DNA of 64,000 nt from Bacillus pinisoli (GCF_023036475.1 NZ_JAJQKI010000003.1:1-64000), one strand, 5' to 3'. Shown: positions 42,877 to 51,846, counted from the first letter of the stretch. Made by a program: numbers and translations. Notes: generated by a model from the sequence alone, not told the origin.

Positions 42877-42887
42877 TTGCGTTCCTC

Positions 42888-43457
42888 TTACGAATAGGAC
42901 TTAAACAAATGATTCGCTCGATTATATAATTCCTTTACTTCTTCATCTTCTACTCCTGCTTCAGTTAACTTTCCAATCAAATTGTCTAGTAACTCGAGCT
43001 TTTCTTTATTTTTCGTATCAATCACCATTTCTTGCAGTTCTACTTGCTCTACTCGTATATCGGCTTGGGTAAATAACTCAATAGCATATGGATGATTTTT
43101 ATAGTCCTTTGCATAGTAAACTGCTTTGATTCCACTTTGAATAATTCCCTTACAACATTGTAAGCAAGGAAAGTGAGTAACATATATTTCCGCACCTTCT
43201 GTTGGAACACCAAATTTCGCACACTGTATGATTGCGTTCATTTCAGCATGAATCGTTCTGACGCAGTGGTGGTCAATAACGTAGCAACCTTCATCTATAC
43301 AATGTACTCCACCAGAGATTGCACCATTATATCCTCCTGCGATAATTCTCTTATCTCTTACGATTGTTGCTCCAACAGCAAGTCTCGTACAAGTGCTTCG
43401 TAATGCAAGTAAATGACTTTGTGCCATATAATATTGATCCCAAGAAATTCTGTTCAA
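42888..43457 (-). CDS. comEB: ComEB, dCMP deaminase family
   Basis: This 189-residue zinc deaminase of the dCMP family has the HAEMNAIIQ site and PCLQCCKG cysteines. In B. subtilis ComEB is dispensable for DNA uptake but helps locate the competence machinery. The start is TTG with GGAGGGG upstream. It is 11 bp from comEC. Confidence 0.93.
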   Translation of the reverse strand: MNRISWDQYYMAQSHLLALRSTCTRLAVGATIVRDKRIIAGGYNGAISGGVHCIDEGCYVIDHHCVRTIHAEMNAIIQCAKFGVPTEGAEIYVTHFPCLQCCKGIIQSGIKAVYYAKDYKNHPYAIELFTQADIRVEQVELQEMVIDTKNKEKLELLDNLIGKLTEAGVEDEEVKELYNRANHLFKSYS

Positions 43458-43565
43458 GATACCCCTCCTATTTTATGCTGTAGTTGTGTATCACAAGTCT
43501 TTAAACTCTCCCACAATATAATCTTTTTATTAGTGTAATCGGTTTTTAAAGAGCTCGTCAATCCG

Positions 43566-44153
43566 CTATTGAATACGGATTAAATCTCTAAGTTTTTCTA
43601 ATGACTTTTCTCCAATCCCTGAAACATTTCCTAAATCATCTATAGACTGAAAAGGTCCATTCTCTTCACGGTAGGCGATAATAGCTGCAGCTTTTGAAGG
43701 GCCTATTCCTGGTAAGGTTTCTAGCTCTGATTGATCTGCTTCATTAATATTTATTAACCCATCTTCTTGTTCACTAACTTGTAACGACGTCTCCTCTCCA
43801 ACTGCAGGAACATAAATGACCATTTCGTCTTTTAACTTTTGTGCAAGATTAATGGCATTTTGTTCGGCATTCGCTGTAAATCCTCCTGCAAGTTTTATGA
43901 GATCCAGAACCCTACTAGTAGCGTCTACCTCATACACACCAGGCATCATCACTTCCCCCTTTATATCAACGAACATAGAAGTTGTTACATCTTGATTTAG
44001 ATTGGGTTGATTGCTTTCTTCTGCTTCAACTACTTGTTCCCACTCTGGAACATGATCAGTTTCTGTTTTAGTGTTGCTAGAAAAAAACTTCACTCCCAAT
44101 ATAACGATAAATGCCAGTAAAATGACAAACCAATATTTTTTTATATGGTACAT
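43566..44153 (-). CDS. comEA: DNA receptor ComEA
   Basis: This 195-residue membrane-anchored DNA-binding protein delivers DNA to ComEC. It has a short cytosolic head, one membrane helix (about residues 6-24), a SLBB domain (FVDIKGEVMMPGVYEV) and a C-terminal helix-hairpin-helix pair (ETLPGIGPSKAAAII and GIGEKSLEKL). The open frame runs 80 codons further, but GGAGGTG lies directly before MYHIKKYW, and the extra part overlaps divergent comER. Confidence 0.94.
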   Translation of the reverse strand: MYHIKKYWFVILLAFIVILGVKFFSSNTKTETDHVPEWEQVVEAEESNQPNLNQDVTTSMFVDIKGEVMMPGVYEVDATSRVLDLIKLAGGFTANAEQNAINLAQKLKDEMVIYVPAVGEETSLQVSEQEDGLININEADQSELETLPGIGPSKAAAIIAYREENGPFQSIDDLGNVSGIGEKSLEKLRDLIRIQ

Positions 44154-44268
44154 CCGGTACACCTCCGGGCTTATTAAGAATAAGATAATAAGTATACGAA
44201 CTAAACTCATAAAATGGGATTTTGCAACATATATGTTTATGAGAGAACTGAGAGAGGAGGGCATTGTA

Positions 44269-45105
44269 ATGAACGTAGGGATCATCGGAACAGGAAACAT
44301 GGGGACAATACTAATTGAGTCATTCATAGAATCTCGGGCCGTTGCACCTTCAAGCCTATATATAACGAATCGGACATTATCCAAAACTGACAAGCTAAAA
44401 AATCAATATCCAGAACTGACTATAGAAAAATGTGCAGAGGATATTGTGGCTGTAGCAGATGTCGTTTTTATTTGTATAAAGCCCTTAGACATTTATCCAT
44501 TACTCACAAAACTTGCTCCAATTTTGAGGCCTAATCAATGTATTGTCTCCATCACAAGTCCATTAAGTGTAAGACAAATAGAATCAGTGGTAAATTGTAA
44601 TGTAGCTAGAGCTATTCCGAGCATTACAAATCGCGCCTTATCGGGGGTCTCACTCTTAACGTTTGGAGAAAATTGTTCGAGTGAGTATCAAGAGTATTTA
44701 TCAGAATTGTTTCAGCACATTTCTATACCAGTTCTTATTGAAGATAAGGTGACAAGGGTAGCTTCAGACATTGTTAGTTGTGGTCCTGCTTTTTTCAGTT
44801 ACTTGTTACAACAATTTATTATTAGCGCTGTTGAAGAAACTGAGATTTCCAAAGAACAAGCAACTGAATTAGCAAGTGGAATGATTGTAGGGATGGGCAA
44901 ATTAATAGATAAGGGAATTTTCACTTTACCTACTCTACAGGAAAAGGTTTGTGTAAAAGGTGGCGTAACAGGTGAAGGAATTAAGGTGATGGAGCAAGAA
45001 CTCGGTGAAATGTTTAATCACCTTTTTCATAAAACGCATGAAAAGTATTATGAGGATATTAGAGAAGTAACAGAGCAATTTGACTACAAAAAGGACCATA
45101 TTTAA
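44269..45105 (+). CDS. comER: ComER, pyrroline-5-carboxylate reductase family
   Basis: This 278-residue protein is of the P5C reductase fold, with an N-terminal NADP site GIIGTGNMG and C-terminal helical dimer domain (MIVGMGKLI, VKGGVTGEGI). In B. subtilis comER is divergent from comEA, as here; it has been linked to sporulation entry rather than proline synthesis. The frame is open 66 codons upstream, but GAGAGGAGGG before this ATG fixes it. Confidence 0.92.
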   Translation: MNVGIIGTGNMGTILIESFIESRAVAPSSLYITNRTLSKTDKLKNQYPELTIEKCAEDIVAVADVVFICIKPLDIYPLLTKLAPILRPNQCIVSITSPLSVRQIESVVNCNVARAIPSITNRALSGVSLLTFGENCSSEYQEYLSELFQHISIPVLIEDKVTRVASDIVSCGPAFFSYLLQQFIISAVEETEISKEQATELASGMIVGMGKLIDKGIFTLPTLQEKVCVKGGVTGEGIKVMEQELGEMFNHLFHKTHEKYYEDIREVTEQFDYKKDHI

Positions 45106-45150
45106 CTATTTCTTCTCTAAACAGCAAACTCCTCCTTCAACAAAAAAAAA

Positions 45151-45180
45151 AAATAAACCATCAAAAAGATGGTTTATTTT
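45151..45180. terminator. Bidirectional terminator between comER and yqeM
   Basis: A 12 bp stem (AAATAAACCATC and its complement) with a short A/T loop has an A run on one side and a T run on the other. It serves comER on the plus strand and yqeM on the minus strand; the yqeM stop codon lies in it. Confidence 0.88.
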
Positions 45181-45917
45181 TTTATGCAAGAAAAGAAGAT
45201 CCTCTCTTTTTCACCTGTGGAAAGTTGCTCCTGAAAATCAGAGCTAATCTCAATGTTAATGAATCCCAATTGTTCTAGTAGTTGTTTATAGTAGTCAACT
45301 GAAAATGTGCGTTGTGAATGCACCTCATCAAAACGCTCATACAATCCAGTTTCTTTTTGATAAACAAAAAATGACAGTTCATGATCAATACTGTATGGTT
45401 CATCCCCTTCGAAACAATTCCATATAAATGAAATATCATCATCTGTGCTAACAAACGTCTGATCTAGAAAGATTTTCTCTATTTTTTCAATGGAGTGAAC
45501 ATCAAACATAAACGCTCCACCAGGCTTTAATAGGTGATGAACACCCTTCACTGTCTTGATGACGTCTTGTTCATCAGTAAGATAGTTCAGGGAGTCACAG
45601 AAGCATATAATGGTATCAAATATATGAGCAGGTAATAGAGATAAGTCGGTCATGCTTTGTTGTAAGAAATGAATATCAACCTGTTCTTTTCTAGCCTTTT
45701 CATCTGCGATTGTTAGCATCTCTTCTGATAAGTCTAGTCCAGTAACTTGAAAGCCCTTTTGAGCCAAAGGAATGGCAATTGCCCCTGTCCCACAGCCTAA
45801 ATCTAATACTTTTTGATTAGTTGAATGAATTCTCCGATCAAAATATTCCAGCCATAAGTGATAGGGTACATTATTCATTAAACGGTCATAAAAGCTTGCA
45901 AAATGCTGATAGGTCAT
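45174..45917 (-). CDS. yqeM: SAM-dependent methyltransferase YqeM
   Basis: This 247-residue class I methyltransferase has motif I VLDLGCGTGAIAIPLA and the acidic loop VTGLDLSEEML. The substrate is unknown. The frame extends 15 codons, but the ATG overlapping the rsfS stop (ATGA) and the family start MTYQHFASFYDRLM are chosen. It ends the nadD-yqeK-rsfS-yqeM chain. Confidence 0.88.
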   Translation of the reverse strand: MTYQHFASFYDRLMNNVPYHLWLEYFDRRIHSTNQKVLDLGCGTGAIAIPLAQKGFQVTGLDLSEEMLTIADEKARKEQVDIHFLQQSMTDLSLLPAHIFDTIICFCDSLNYLTDEQDVIKTVKGVHHLLKPGGAFMFDVHSIEKIEKIFLDQTFVSTDDDISFIWNCFEGDEPYSIDHELSFFVYQKETGLYERFDEVHSQRTFSVDYYKQLLEQLGFINIEISSDFQEQLSTGEKERIFFSCIKK

Positions 45918-46270
45918 TGTAGAAGTTCGCTTTGTAAATCTTCTGTAGGAGCATCTCCCCATAGACGCTCTAGATTATAATACGTTCTCTCATCCTTATG
46001 GAAGACGTGTGCAATTACATCACCTAGATCGACTAGTATCCATTTCGCCTCATCAAAGCCTTCCATTCTTCTTACTTGTATATGATTTTCTTCAGCCTTT
46101 TCCTTCATTTCCCTAGCAATTGCTTGAACTTGCTTGTCAGAATTTCCGTGACAGATTAAAAAATAATCAGCCACTAAAGAAATCCCCTTCATATTTAATG
46201 CCACAATATTTTCAGCCTTCTTATCATCTGCAGCGCGTGCTGCAATTAGTAATAGATCCTTTTCACTCAT
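45914..46270 (-). CDS. rsfS: Ribosomal silencing factor RsfS
   Basis: This 118-residue protein binds L14 and blocks subunit joining in starvation. The family core VADYFLICHGNSDKQVQAIA and WILVDLGDVIAHVFHKDERTYYNLERLW (read in parts) is complete. Its stop overlaps the yqeM start and it lies 4 bp after yqeK. Confidence 0.95.
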   Translation of the reverse strand: MSEKDLLLIAARAADDKKAENIVALNMKGISLVADYFLICHGNSDKQVQAIAREMKEKAEENHIQVRRMEGFDEAKWILVDLGDVIAHVFHKDERTYYNLERLWGDAPTEDLQSELLQ

Positions 46271-46274
46271 TCAA

Positions 46275-46850
46275 TTAACTCCTTCTCAGTTTATATTCTT
46301 GGACCATCGCATTATACGTATTAAAGGTATCTGGATAAATGGTTTGTTGTTTCTTTAATAAAAATTGAATAGTATTTCTTAAAGCATAGATAACAGCTAA
46401 ATCAAGATCAGTAGACGCAATCTCCCTCACTTCTTCTACACCCGGGAAGTTTCTACCTGGCTCAATATAGTCTGCTAAATAGATGATTTTTTCTAACAAC
46501 GTCATATTCGTGCGGCCTGACGTATGATATTTTATAGCATTTAGTATGTCCAAGTCAGAGATTCCTACTTCTTTTTCAACTAAATAAGCCCCAACCGGCG
46601 CATGCCAAAGCTCTTTATCAAATAAAAGTAAATCCTGAGGTAATGGCTGACTTTTAATGATTGACTCCATTTCTTCCTTAGGACGGAACTTTGCGTAATC
46701 ATGAAAAATAGCCGCAAGCTCTACCTTGGATTCATCCGCGTCATATAGCTTTGCAAGTTCGATTGCCGTATTCATGACACCAACCGTATGTATGTAACGA
46801 TGATCCGTTAAATGCTCTTTTACAATGGCTAACGCTCTATCTCTATTCAT
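46275..46850 (-). CDS. yqeK: HD-domain Ap4A hydrolase YqeK
   Basis: This HD-type phosphohydrolase has 191 residues and belongs to the YqeK group, which symmetrically cleaves diadenosine tetraphosphate. Metal ligands are seen in RYIHTVGVM, AAIFHDYAKF and the HAPVGAYL stretch. The chosen ATG is inside the end of nadD (8 bp overlap); the longer TTG start would put the GAGGAG site within the gene. Confidence 0.92.
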   Translation of the reverse strand: MNRDRALAIVKEHLTDHRYIHTVGVMNTAIELAKLYDADESKVELAAIFHDYAKFRPKEEMESIIKSQPLPQDLLLFDKELWHAPVGAYLVEKEVGISDLDILNAIKYHTSGRTNMTLLEKIIYLADYIEPGRNFPGVEEVREIASTDLDLAVIYALRNTIQFLLKKQQTIYPDTFNTYNAMVQEYKLRRS

Positions 46851-47409
46851 AGATCCGGTTCTCCTCAATATATTTTTTTACAAGAGGAGGTACTAAGACT
46901 TCCGTGTTACCCCCTGCCTTATACCTTTCTCGAATAAAAGAAGAGGACACTTCAAACAACGGCATCTCTACATGTATGATAGGATAAATTGAATCATTAG
47001 AGTATCCAGCTCTACCAACACCTACAAAAGTAATCATCTTGACTAACTCTTCAATTTTATACCATTTAGGAAGATACTCAATCATATCTCCGCCAATAAT
47101 AAAAAATAACTCATCCTCGATGTAGGTTTCCTTTAGAATTTTAATGGTATCGTAGCTATAGGAACTTCCTTCTCTTTCTAATTCAATCGGTTGAAGTTTA
47201 AATTGTTTATGACCTGAAATCGCCTTTTTCACCATTTCCAATCTATGGATGGAGCAAGAAACATGGTCGTCTTGCTTATGAGGTGGAACATGAGCTGGCA
47301 TAAACCAAACCTCATCAAGATTGAGCGCGTTAAGTACTTCATAGGCAATTAATAAGTGGCCGTTATGTGGAGGGTCAAATGTTCCTCCAAGTATTCCAAT
47401 TTTCCTCAT
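46843..47409 (-). CDS. nadD: Nicotinate-nucleotide adenylyltransferase
   Basis: This 188-residue NAD-synthesis enzyme carries the nucleotidyltransferase motif GGTFDPPHNGHLLIA at the N-terminus and the C-terminal SSSFIRERYKAG. AGGAAGG lies before the ATG. It is separated from yhbY by a 217 bp gap that carries a MITE-like repeat. Confidence 0.95.
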   Translation of the reverse strand: MRKIGILGGTFDPPHNGHLLIAYEVLNALNLDEVWFMPAHVPPHKQDDHVSCSIHRLEMVKKAISGHKQFKLQPIELEREGSSYSYDTIKILKETYIEDELFFIIGGDMIEYLPKWYKIEELVKMITFVGVGRAGYSNDSIYPIIHVEMPLFEVSSSFIRERYKAGGNTEVLVPPLVKKYIEENRIYE

Positions 47410-47473
47410 TTTGAAAAACCCTTCCTAAATGCTCCATTAAGGCTGTTTTCATATACAAGAGATCCTTCTTTAA

Positions 47474-47571
47474 GGCTCTTTTATAAAATTTTGTTGTTTT
47501 TCAGTCTAATTTTCAAATAAATTAACCTTCTAATGCTATTAAACCGAAGTAATAATTGTTAGAAAGGAGCC
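47474..47571 (+). repeat. MITE-like repeat, short form, copy F
   Basis: This 98 bp copy begins GGCTCTTTTATAAAATTTTG and ends ATTGTTAGAAAGGAGCC, so both ends are inverted repeats. It corresponds to the left half of the long form and sits between yhbY and nadD. Confidence 0.8.
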
Positions 47572-47590
47572 TTCTTTAAACATGCTGAAT

Positions 47591-47616
47591 AATCAGTGTG
47601 GAATCCCTCACTGATT
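47591..47616 (-). terminator. Possible terminator after yhbY
   Basis: A perfect 8 bp stem (AATCAGTG and its complement) closes over a 10-base loop just past the yhbY stop. The T tract is weak, so efficiency is doubtful. Confidence 0.5.
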
Positions 47617-47626
47617 ATCAAATGAT

Positions 47627-47920
47627 TTATGATGGAAGAACAAGTTGTTTGTTTTCTCTTGATTCTTTATATAAAACAATAGTATGTCCTATAACCTGAA
47701 CAAGTTCTGCACGTGCGCCTGAGCTTAGCTGTTCTGCCACTTCACGGCAGTCGTCCTCACAATTTTGAAGAACACTAACCTTAAGTAGTTCTCTTTTTTC
47801 TAGTGCATCATTAATTTGTTTAATCATATTTTCATTTACTCCACCTTTCCCAACTTGAAAGATTGGGTCTAAGTGATGTGCTTTTGATCTAAGGAATCTT
47901 TTTTGTTTGCCTGTAAGCAT
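47627..47920 (-). CDS. yhbY: CRM-domain RNA-binding protein YhbY
   Basis: This 97-residue protein (YqeI) has the CRM/YhbY fold that associates with pre-50S ribosomes. The start LTGKQKRFLRSKAHHLDPIF and the GKGGVNENM loop are the family signature. The AGGAGG site overlaps the aroE stop. Confidence 0.94.
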   Translation of the reverse strand: MLTGKQKRFLRSKAHHLDPIFQVGKGGVNENMIKQINDALEKRELLKVSVLQNCEDDCREVAEQLSSGARAELVQVIGHTIVLYKESRENKQLVLPS

Positions 47921-47921
47921 A

Positions 47922-48761
47922 TTATGAAATGCCTCCTAGTTTTCTCGTAATTACACTTTTCATTATATCAATATCCGGATATATACCTGTCCATTTTTCA
48001 AATGCTATTGCTCCTTGGAACACGAACATGCCAAGTCCATTATGAGTGATAGCACCCTTATCATTTGCCTCTTTTAGCCATTTTGTCTGCATGGGGTTAT
48101 AAATGATATCACTTACAATCGTGTTCTCGTTTACGTTTTCAAGAGAGATTGGGATTTCTTCAAGATTTGGATACATCCCAATAGAGGTTGTATTTATTAA
48201 TATATCATATGTGTTAATAACACCCTCTGCTTCAGCTAAAGACAAGGCCCTTGATTGAGAAGAAAGCTGTTCATTTACCAACGCTTCAGCTTTTTCAACT
48301 GTTCGGTTTGCAAGATCGAGCCTTGCTACCCCTTCTTCTAAAAGTGAAAAATAGATAGCTCTCGCTGCTCCACCCGCTCCAATTAATAATATTGAACAGT
48401 TTTCCAGTTTCTTATCTATTAAAACCTCTTTTAGGCTGTTTACATAGCCTATCCCGTCTGTATTATAACCAGTTAGTTTCCCATTTTTGTTCACGATAGT
48501 ATTCACTGCTCCAATTTTAGAGGCAAGTGGATCAATCTCATCTAGGTACTTCATCACCGAAATTTTATGAGGAATTGTTACATTTAAACCTGCAATCCCC
48601 AGGCCTCTAACTCCCTCTATGGCTGATTGTAGACGCTCCGGAGTCACATGGAAAGCTTTATAAACTGCCTGTAATCCGAGAGATTGAAATGCAGTATTAT
48701 GCATATCTGGTGACATTGACTGCCCAATTGGATCTCCGATAACCCCATATAATTTCTCCAT
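47922..48761 (-). CDS. aroE: Shikimate dehydrogenase
   Basis: This 279-residue enzyme reduces 3-dehydroshikimate with NADPH. The substrate loop GDPIGQSMSPDMHN, catalytic Lys in NVTIPHK, and NADP site LIGAGGAARAI are present. GGAGG lies before the ATG. It follows yqeH closely. Confidence 0.96.
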   Translation of the reverse strand: MEKLYGVIGDPIGQSMSPDMHNTAFQSLGLQAVYKAFHVTPERLQSAIEGVRGLGIAGLNVTIPHKISVMKYLDEIDPLASKIGAVNTIVNKNGKLTGYNTDGIGYVNSLKEVLIDKKLENCSILLIGAGGAARAIYFSLLEEGVARLDLANRTVEKAEALVNEQLSSQSRALSLAEAEGVINTYDILINTTSIGMYPNLEEIPISLENVNENTIVSDIIYNPMQTKWLKEANDKGAITHNGLGMFVFQGAIAFEKWTGIYPDIDIMKSVITRKLGGIS

Positions 48762-48773
48762 GGCCTATTCCTC

Positions 48774-49877
48774 CTATATGAGTGATCGTCGGATCGTTAT
48801 GCCCACACCTTTTGGAGCATACGCTACAATTTTCGTACCTGGTTCCTGAAGTGTTACCCATCCAAGTCCTGAAAAGACAATGTCAATTTTTTCATCTTTT
48901 ACCGTAAAGGCATGAGCTTGTAATGGAGGAAAATGTTCCAACTCATCTATTCTAGGCGGCTGTAATAGTTCACCAAGATGGTTCTTATATAAATCATCAG
49001 CATTCTGAAGTTTTGTTCGATGAATGTTTAATTCATTCGATACATAACAAACAAATGGCTGTCTATTCCCACTGACGAAATCCAGTCGAGCTAGTCCACC
49101 AAAAAATAGTGTCTGCTCCTCATTTAGCTGGAACACCTTTGGTTTAATTTCCTTTTTAGGTGTAATAATCTTAAGATCATCCTTGTGGACATAGTGGGCC
49201 ATCTGATGGTGATTAATAATGCCTGGAGTATCAATTAATGATGATTGATCATCAATTGGTATATCTATGACATCAAGGGTTGTCCCCGGAAAGTGAGAAG
49301 TTGTAATAAGTTCTTCTTCCCCACCATACTGCTTTAAAATCCTGTTAATGAACGTAGATTTACCAACGTTTGTACTTCCTACAACATAAACATCCTTACC
49401 ATTTCGATATTCCTCAATAGCTGATACTAATTCTTCAATCCCTTGTCCTTTTGCAGCACTGATTAAGAAAACATCTTTAGGCTTCAGCCCCAATTCCCTT
49501 GCTTCGTGTTTCATCCATTGAACAAGCTTCTGAGTTTTAATGGATTTTGGTAGTAAGTCTACCTTGTTTCCTACTAATATGATTTCGTTTTGACCAACAA
49601 AGCGATGAAGTCCAGGTAGCCAGCTCCCAGTAAAGTCAAAGATATCAACAAGCTTTACAATAAGAGCATTTTTTTGACCAAGTCCATTTAATATTTTGAG
49701 GAAATCATCATCCGTTAATGAGACATCCTGTACTTCGTTATAATGTTTTAAACGAAAGCATCTTTGGCATATAACAGCCTCTTTTTTAAGAGCAGAAGGT
49801 GGGGCAAACCCAAGTTTTTTAGGTTCATCTGTTTGAATCCCCACTCCGCAGCCTATACATTTATATTGTTCAGTCAC
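48774..49877 (-). CDS. yqeH: Circularly permuted GTPase YqeH
   Basis: This 367-residue GTPase is needed for 30S assembly. A zinc finger (Cys7, Cys10, Cys37, Cys40) comes first. The GTPase motifs are permuted: NKVD (G4) and SAAKG (G5) precede GSTNVGKS (G1) and DTPG (G3). The start is GTG with GGAGG. Confidence 0.96.
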   Translation of the reverse strand: MTEQYKCIGCGVGIQTDEPKKLGFAPPSALKKEAVICQRCFRLKHYNEVQDVSLTDDDFLKILNGLGQKNALIVKLVDIFDFTGSWLPGLHRFVGQNEIILVGNKVDLLPKSIKTQKLVQWMKHEARELGLKPKDVFLISAAKGQGIEELVSAIEEYRNGKDVYVVGSTNVGKSTFINRILKQYGGEEELITTSHFPGTTLDVIDIPIDDQSSLIDTPGIINHHQMAHYVHKDDLKIITPKKEIKPKVFQLNEEQTLFFGGLARLDFVSGNRQPFVCYVSNELNIHRTKLQNADDLYKNHLGELLQPPRIDELEHFPPLQAHAFTVKDEKIDIVFSGLGWVTLQEPGTKIVAYAPKGVGITIRRSLI

Positions 49878-49880
49878 CTG

Positions 49881-50396
49881 TTACTCCTCCCATTGAATCA
49901 TACCTTTTTGCTTTAATTTCTTAAGTATTGAGCGTTCAATTCTTCTATTAAACTTTGTAATAAATCCATCAGTTTGTGTAACGGGTACAACTAATATAGT
50001 ATGTAAACCAATTCTGTTTCCACCAAGTATATCTGTTAGCAACTGATCTCCTATTACAACAACGTCTTCTGCTTTTAAATTCATACGTTGTAAAGCTCTT
50101 TTAAAAGCGATTGTCATTGGCTTACGTGCATTAAAGATAAACGGGACATTGATTGGAGCAGCAAATGCTTCCACTCTATCCTTATTATTATTAGAAACGA
50201 TTGTGACCGTTATATTAGCATCTACCATTGATTGAAACCACTCTTGAAGTTCAGGTGTTGCAAATGGTCGATCCCATTCGACAAGTGTGTTATCTAAATC
50301 AGTAATAATCCCCTTTATTCCTCTTTCTTTCAAAGCATTTGCTTTAATATCAAATATACTCTTAACATGTTCATTTGGTAGAAACATACCTAACAA
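49881..50396 (-). CDS. yqeG: HAD-family phosphatase YqeG
   Basis: This 171-residue HAD phosphatase of subfamily IIIA has motif I DLDNTLVEWD, motif II IVSNN, and motif IV VIGDQLLTDI. A TTG start giving MLGMFLPNE fits the GAGG spacing and the B. subtilis start better than the GTG three codons earlier. It heads the yqeG-yqeH-aroE-yhbY unit, divergent from sda. Confidence 0.92.
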   Translation of the reverse strand: MLGMFLPNEHVKSIFDIKANALKERGIKGIITDLDNTLVEWDRPFATPELQEWFQSMVDANITVTIVSNNNKDRVEAFAAPINVPFIFNARKPMTIAFKRALQRMNLKAEDVVVIGDQLLTDILGGNRIGLHTILVVPVTQTDGFITKFNRRIERSILKKLKQKGMIQWEE

Positions 50397-50638
50397 CGAA
50401 AACACCTCAATTAACTCTGCTTATTTTATTTCTTCTATTATAGAAATTCATCATATCGAATTTTAGGAAAACTTTCAAAAGTAAAATGAAAAATAATAAA
50501 GTTTACAGATAGAATGTTGCTCTTTTATACCTTTAAGTGTATTCCCAACTATAAAACAACTTCATTTCAGATAAAAATTCGTAAGAAAATACACATCTAA
50601 AAAATATTTTTCGACAAATTCATCTTCATTTCAACAGG

Positions 50639-50737
50639 TGTGGATAACTTTATGCACATATTACACATTGTAATAACTGGTAATTTTATAGTTATGAACA
50701 AATCATCCACAGTTTACCCACAAATTTCTGTGGATAA
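50639..50737. promoter_or_regulatory. Cluster of DnaA boxes upstream of sda
   Basis: Two perfect boxes (TTATCCACA on the minus strand, at 50639-50647 and 50729-50737) and three one-mismatch boxes on the plus strand (TTATGCACA 50650-50658, TCATCCACA 50703-50711, TTACCCACA 50714-50722) lie within 99 bp. B. subtilis sda is a known DnaA target. The rest of the 488 bp yqeG-sda gap is AT-rich, with nothing else named apart from the promoter. Confidence 0.88.
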
Positions 50738-50778
50738 CAGAACGGTTGTTCTCCATTTTGAATCATGATAGAGTTAAC

Positions 50779-50806
50779 TTACATTAAATACCTAATCAAC
50801 TATGAT
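50779..50806 (+). promoter_or_regulatory. Candidate sigma-A promoter of sda
   Basis: TTACAT and TATGAT are separated by 16 bp, about 80 bases upstream of the sda ATG and directly downstream of the DnaA boxes. Confidence 0.5.
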
Positions 50807-50884
50807 ATGTAAATCTCATTAAAAATAGAACTGTTTTCCCCACAAAAAAATTAGGAGGTGGACCTGCCATTTTGGCAGAAAATT

Positions 50885-51025
50885 ATGAGAAAATTATCAG
50901 ATGAACTTCTAATTGAATCGTATTACAAAGCTAGAGAGTTAAGACTTAGCCCTGAATTTATTTTTCTAATTGAGAGCGAAATTAAAAGAAGATCTTTAAC
51001 TCATCAAATAAAAATCTCTTCATAA
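50885..51025 (+). CDS. sda: Sporulation checkpoint inhibitor Sda
   Basis: This 46-residue protein blocks KinA autophosphorylation when replication is disturbed, so sporulation does not start. It reads [20 protein letters not shown] at the start and is a helical hairpin; residues up to IKRRSL are nearly identical to B. subtilis Sda. The only strong ribosome site, AGGAGGTGG, is about 25 bases before the ATG. A CTGCC-ATTTT-GGCAG hairpin lies between them. A CTG or GTG start a few codons upstream is the alternative. Confidence 0.93.
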   Translation: MRKLSDELLIESYYKARELRLSPEFIFLIESEIKRRSLTHQIKISS

Positions 51026-51028
51026 CTT

Positions 51029-51054
51029 AGAGCCAATACATGGCTCTTTTTTTT
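51029..51054 (+). terminator. Terminator of sda
   Basis: A 7 bp stem (AGAGCCA and its complement) with a 5-base loop is followed by a run of T. Confidence 0.88.
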
Positions 51055-51055
51055 A

Positions 51056-51244
51056 GGCTCTTTTCTAATAATTTGTTGCTTTTCAATCTTATCTTTCAGC
51101 AATTCTTCCATATTTCATATGATTAACTGATTTTTTAGGTTAGATAAGAGCAACTCTCTATATTTAAAGCAGAGACTTTGTACTAACAAGTAAAAATCCG
51201 GCTTTTTGGATTTTTACGAAAGCAACAATCTATAAGAAAACAGC
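51056..51244 (+). repeat. MITE-like repeat, long form, copy C
   Basis: This copy of about 189 bp begins GGCTCTTTTCTAATAATTTG and keeps the inner hairpin (GTAAAAATCC with GGATTTTTAC), but its right end has decayed to GAAAACAGC. It starts two bases after the sda terminator. Bases 51245-51337 show nothing. Confidence 0.75.
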
Positions 51245-51337
51245 TTCTTTTTATTGCCCTTTTCTTTACTATTATAAGTGGTCCCACCCTCGCTTAATGT
51301 TCTACTAGCTATCAAAGTTGCGGAAAAGAAATCTTCC

Positions 51338-51772
51338 TTATTCTTTTAAACTCATCCACTCATCTATCCAACTAGTCGTTATTCCATAGATCTTTTTATC
51401 TTGATTAAGCTTTTCCATTATACGATATTTTCTTGGATCATCAATGATATTTGTTTCTTCTATCATGGAGAGGGTTGCAATTTCTTTAATGACTTCATGA
51501 CTAGCCTTCCGGTGGTACGGCATTAATCTAAGTCCAATCACCGTTTCCCCCTCATGCGTTACATATATGGCTTCACTTATTTTCTCATGTTGAATGATTT
51601 GAGGAATCAAGTCATCTAGAGATTCCTTGTTTTTTGAAAACGCCACGCCAATTTCCTTTTCTGTAAGTAATGGACGATAATATTCTCTAGGTAATAAAGA
51701 TATATCGGTGTCATTTCCATTACTACATGCTACTAAAGAAATGATAAAAATATATAGAATAAAATATTTCAT
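51338..51772 (-). CDS. Unknown small lipoprotein
   Basis: This 144-residue protein has a lipoprotein signal (MKYFILYIFIISLVAC) with the lipobox LVAC, so Cys16 would be lipidated. The mature part is polar, with an alpha/beta look and a stretch EAIYVTHEGETVIGLRL, reminiscent of the YhcN/YlaJ sporulation lipoprotein domain. I do not claim membership. It is single and divergent from mrpA. Confidence 0.65.
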   Translation of the reverse strand: MKYFILYIFIISLVACSNGNDTDISLLPREYYRPLLTEKEIGVAFSKNKESLDDLIPQIIQHEKISEAIYVTHEGETVIGLRLMPYHRKASHEVIKEIATLSMIEETNIIDDPRKYRIMEKLNQDKKIYGITTSWIDEWMSLKE

Positions 51773-51846
51773 TTTTGCACATCCTTTCCTATTTAATATG
51801 TGAAGAGAATTAGGTTTTCATACTTTTTTTACTTAATAGATATTAG

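Noticed and set aside
44071-44268. Extended N-terminus of comER and the matching 80-codon extension of comEA
   Set aside because: The two extensions overlap each other on opposite strands, and each gene has a strong ribosome site at the shorter start.
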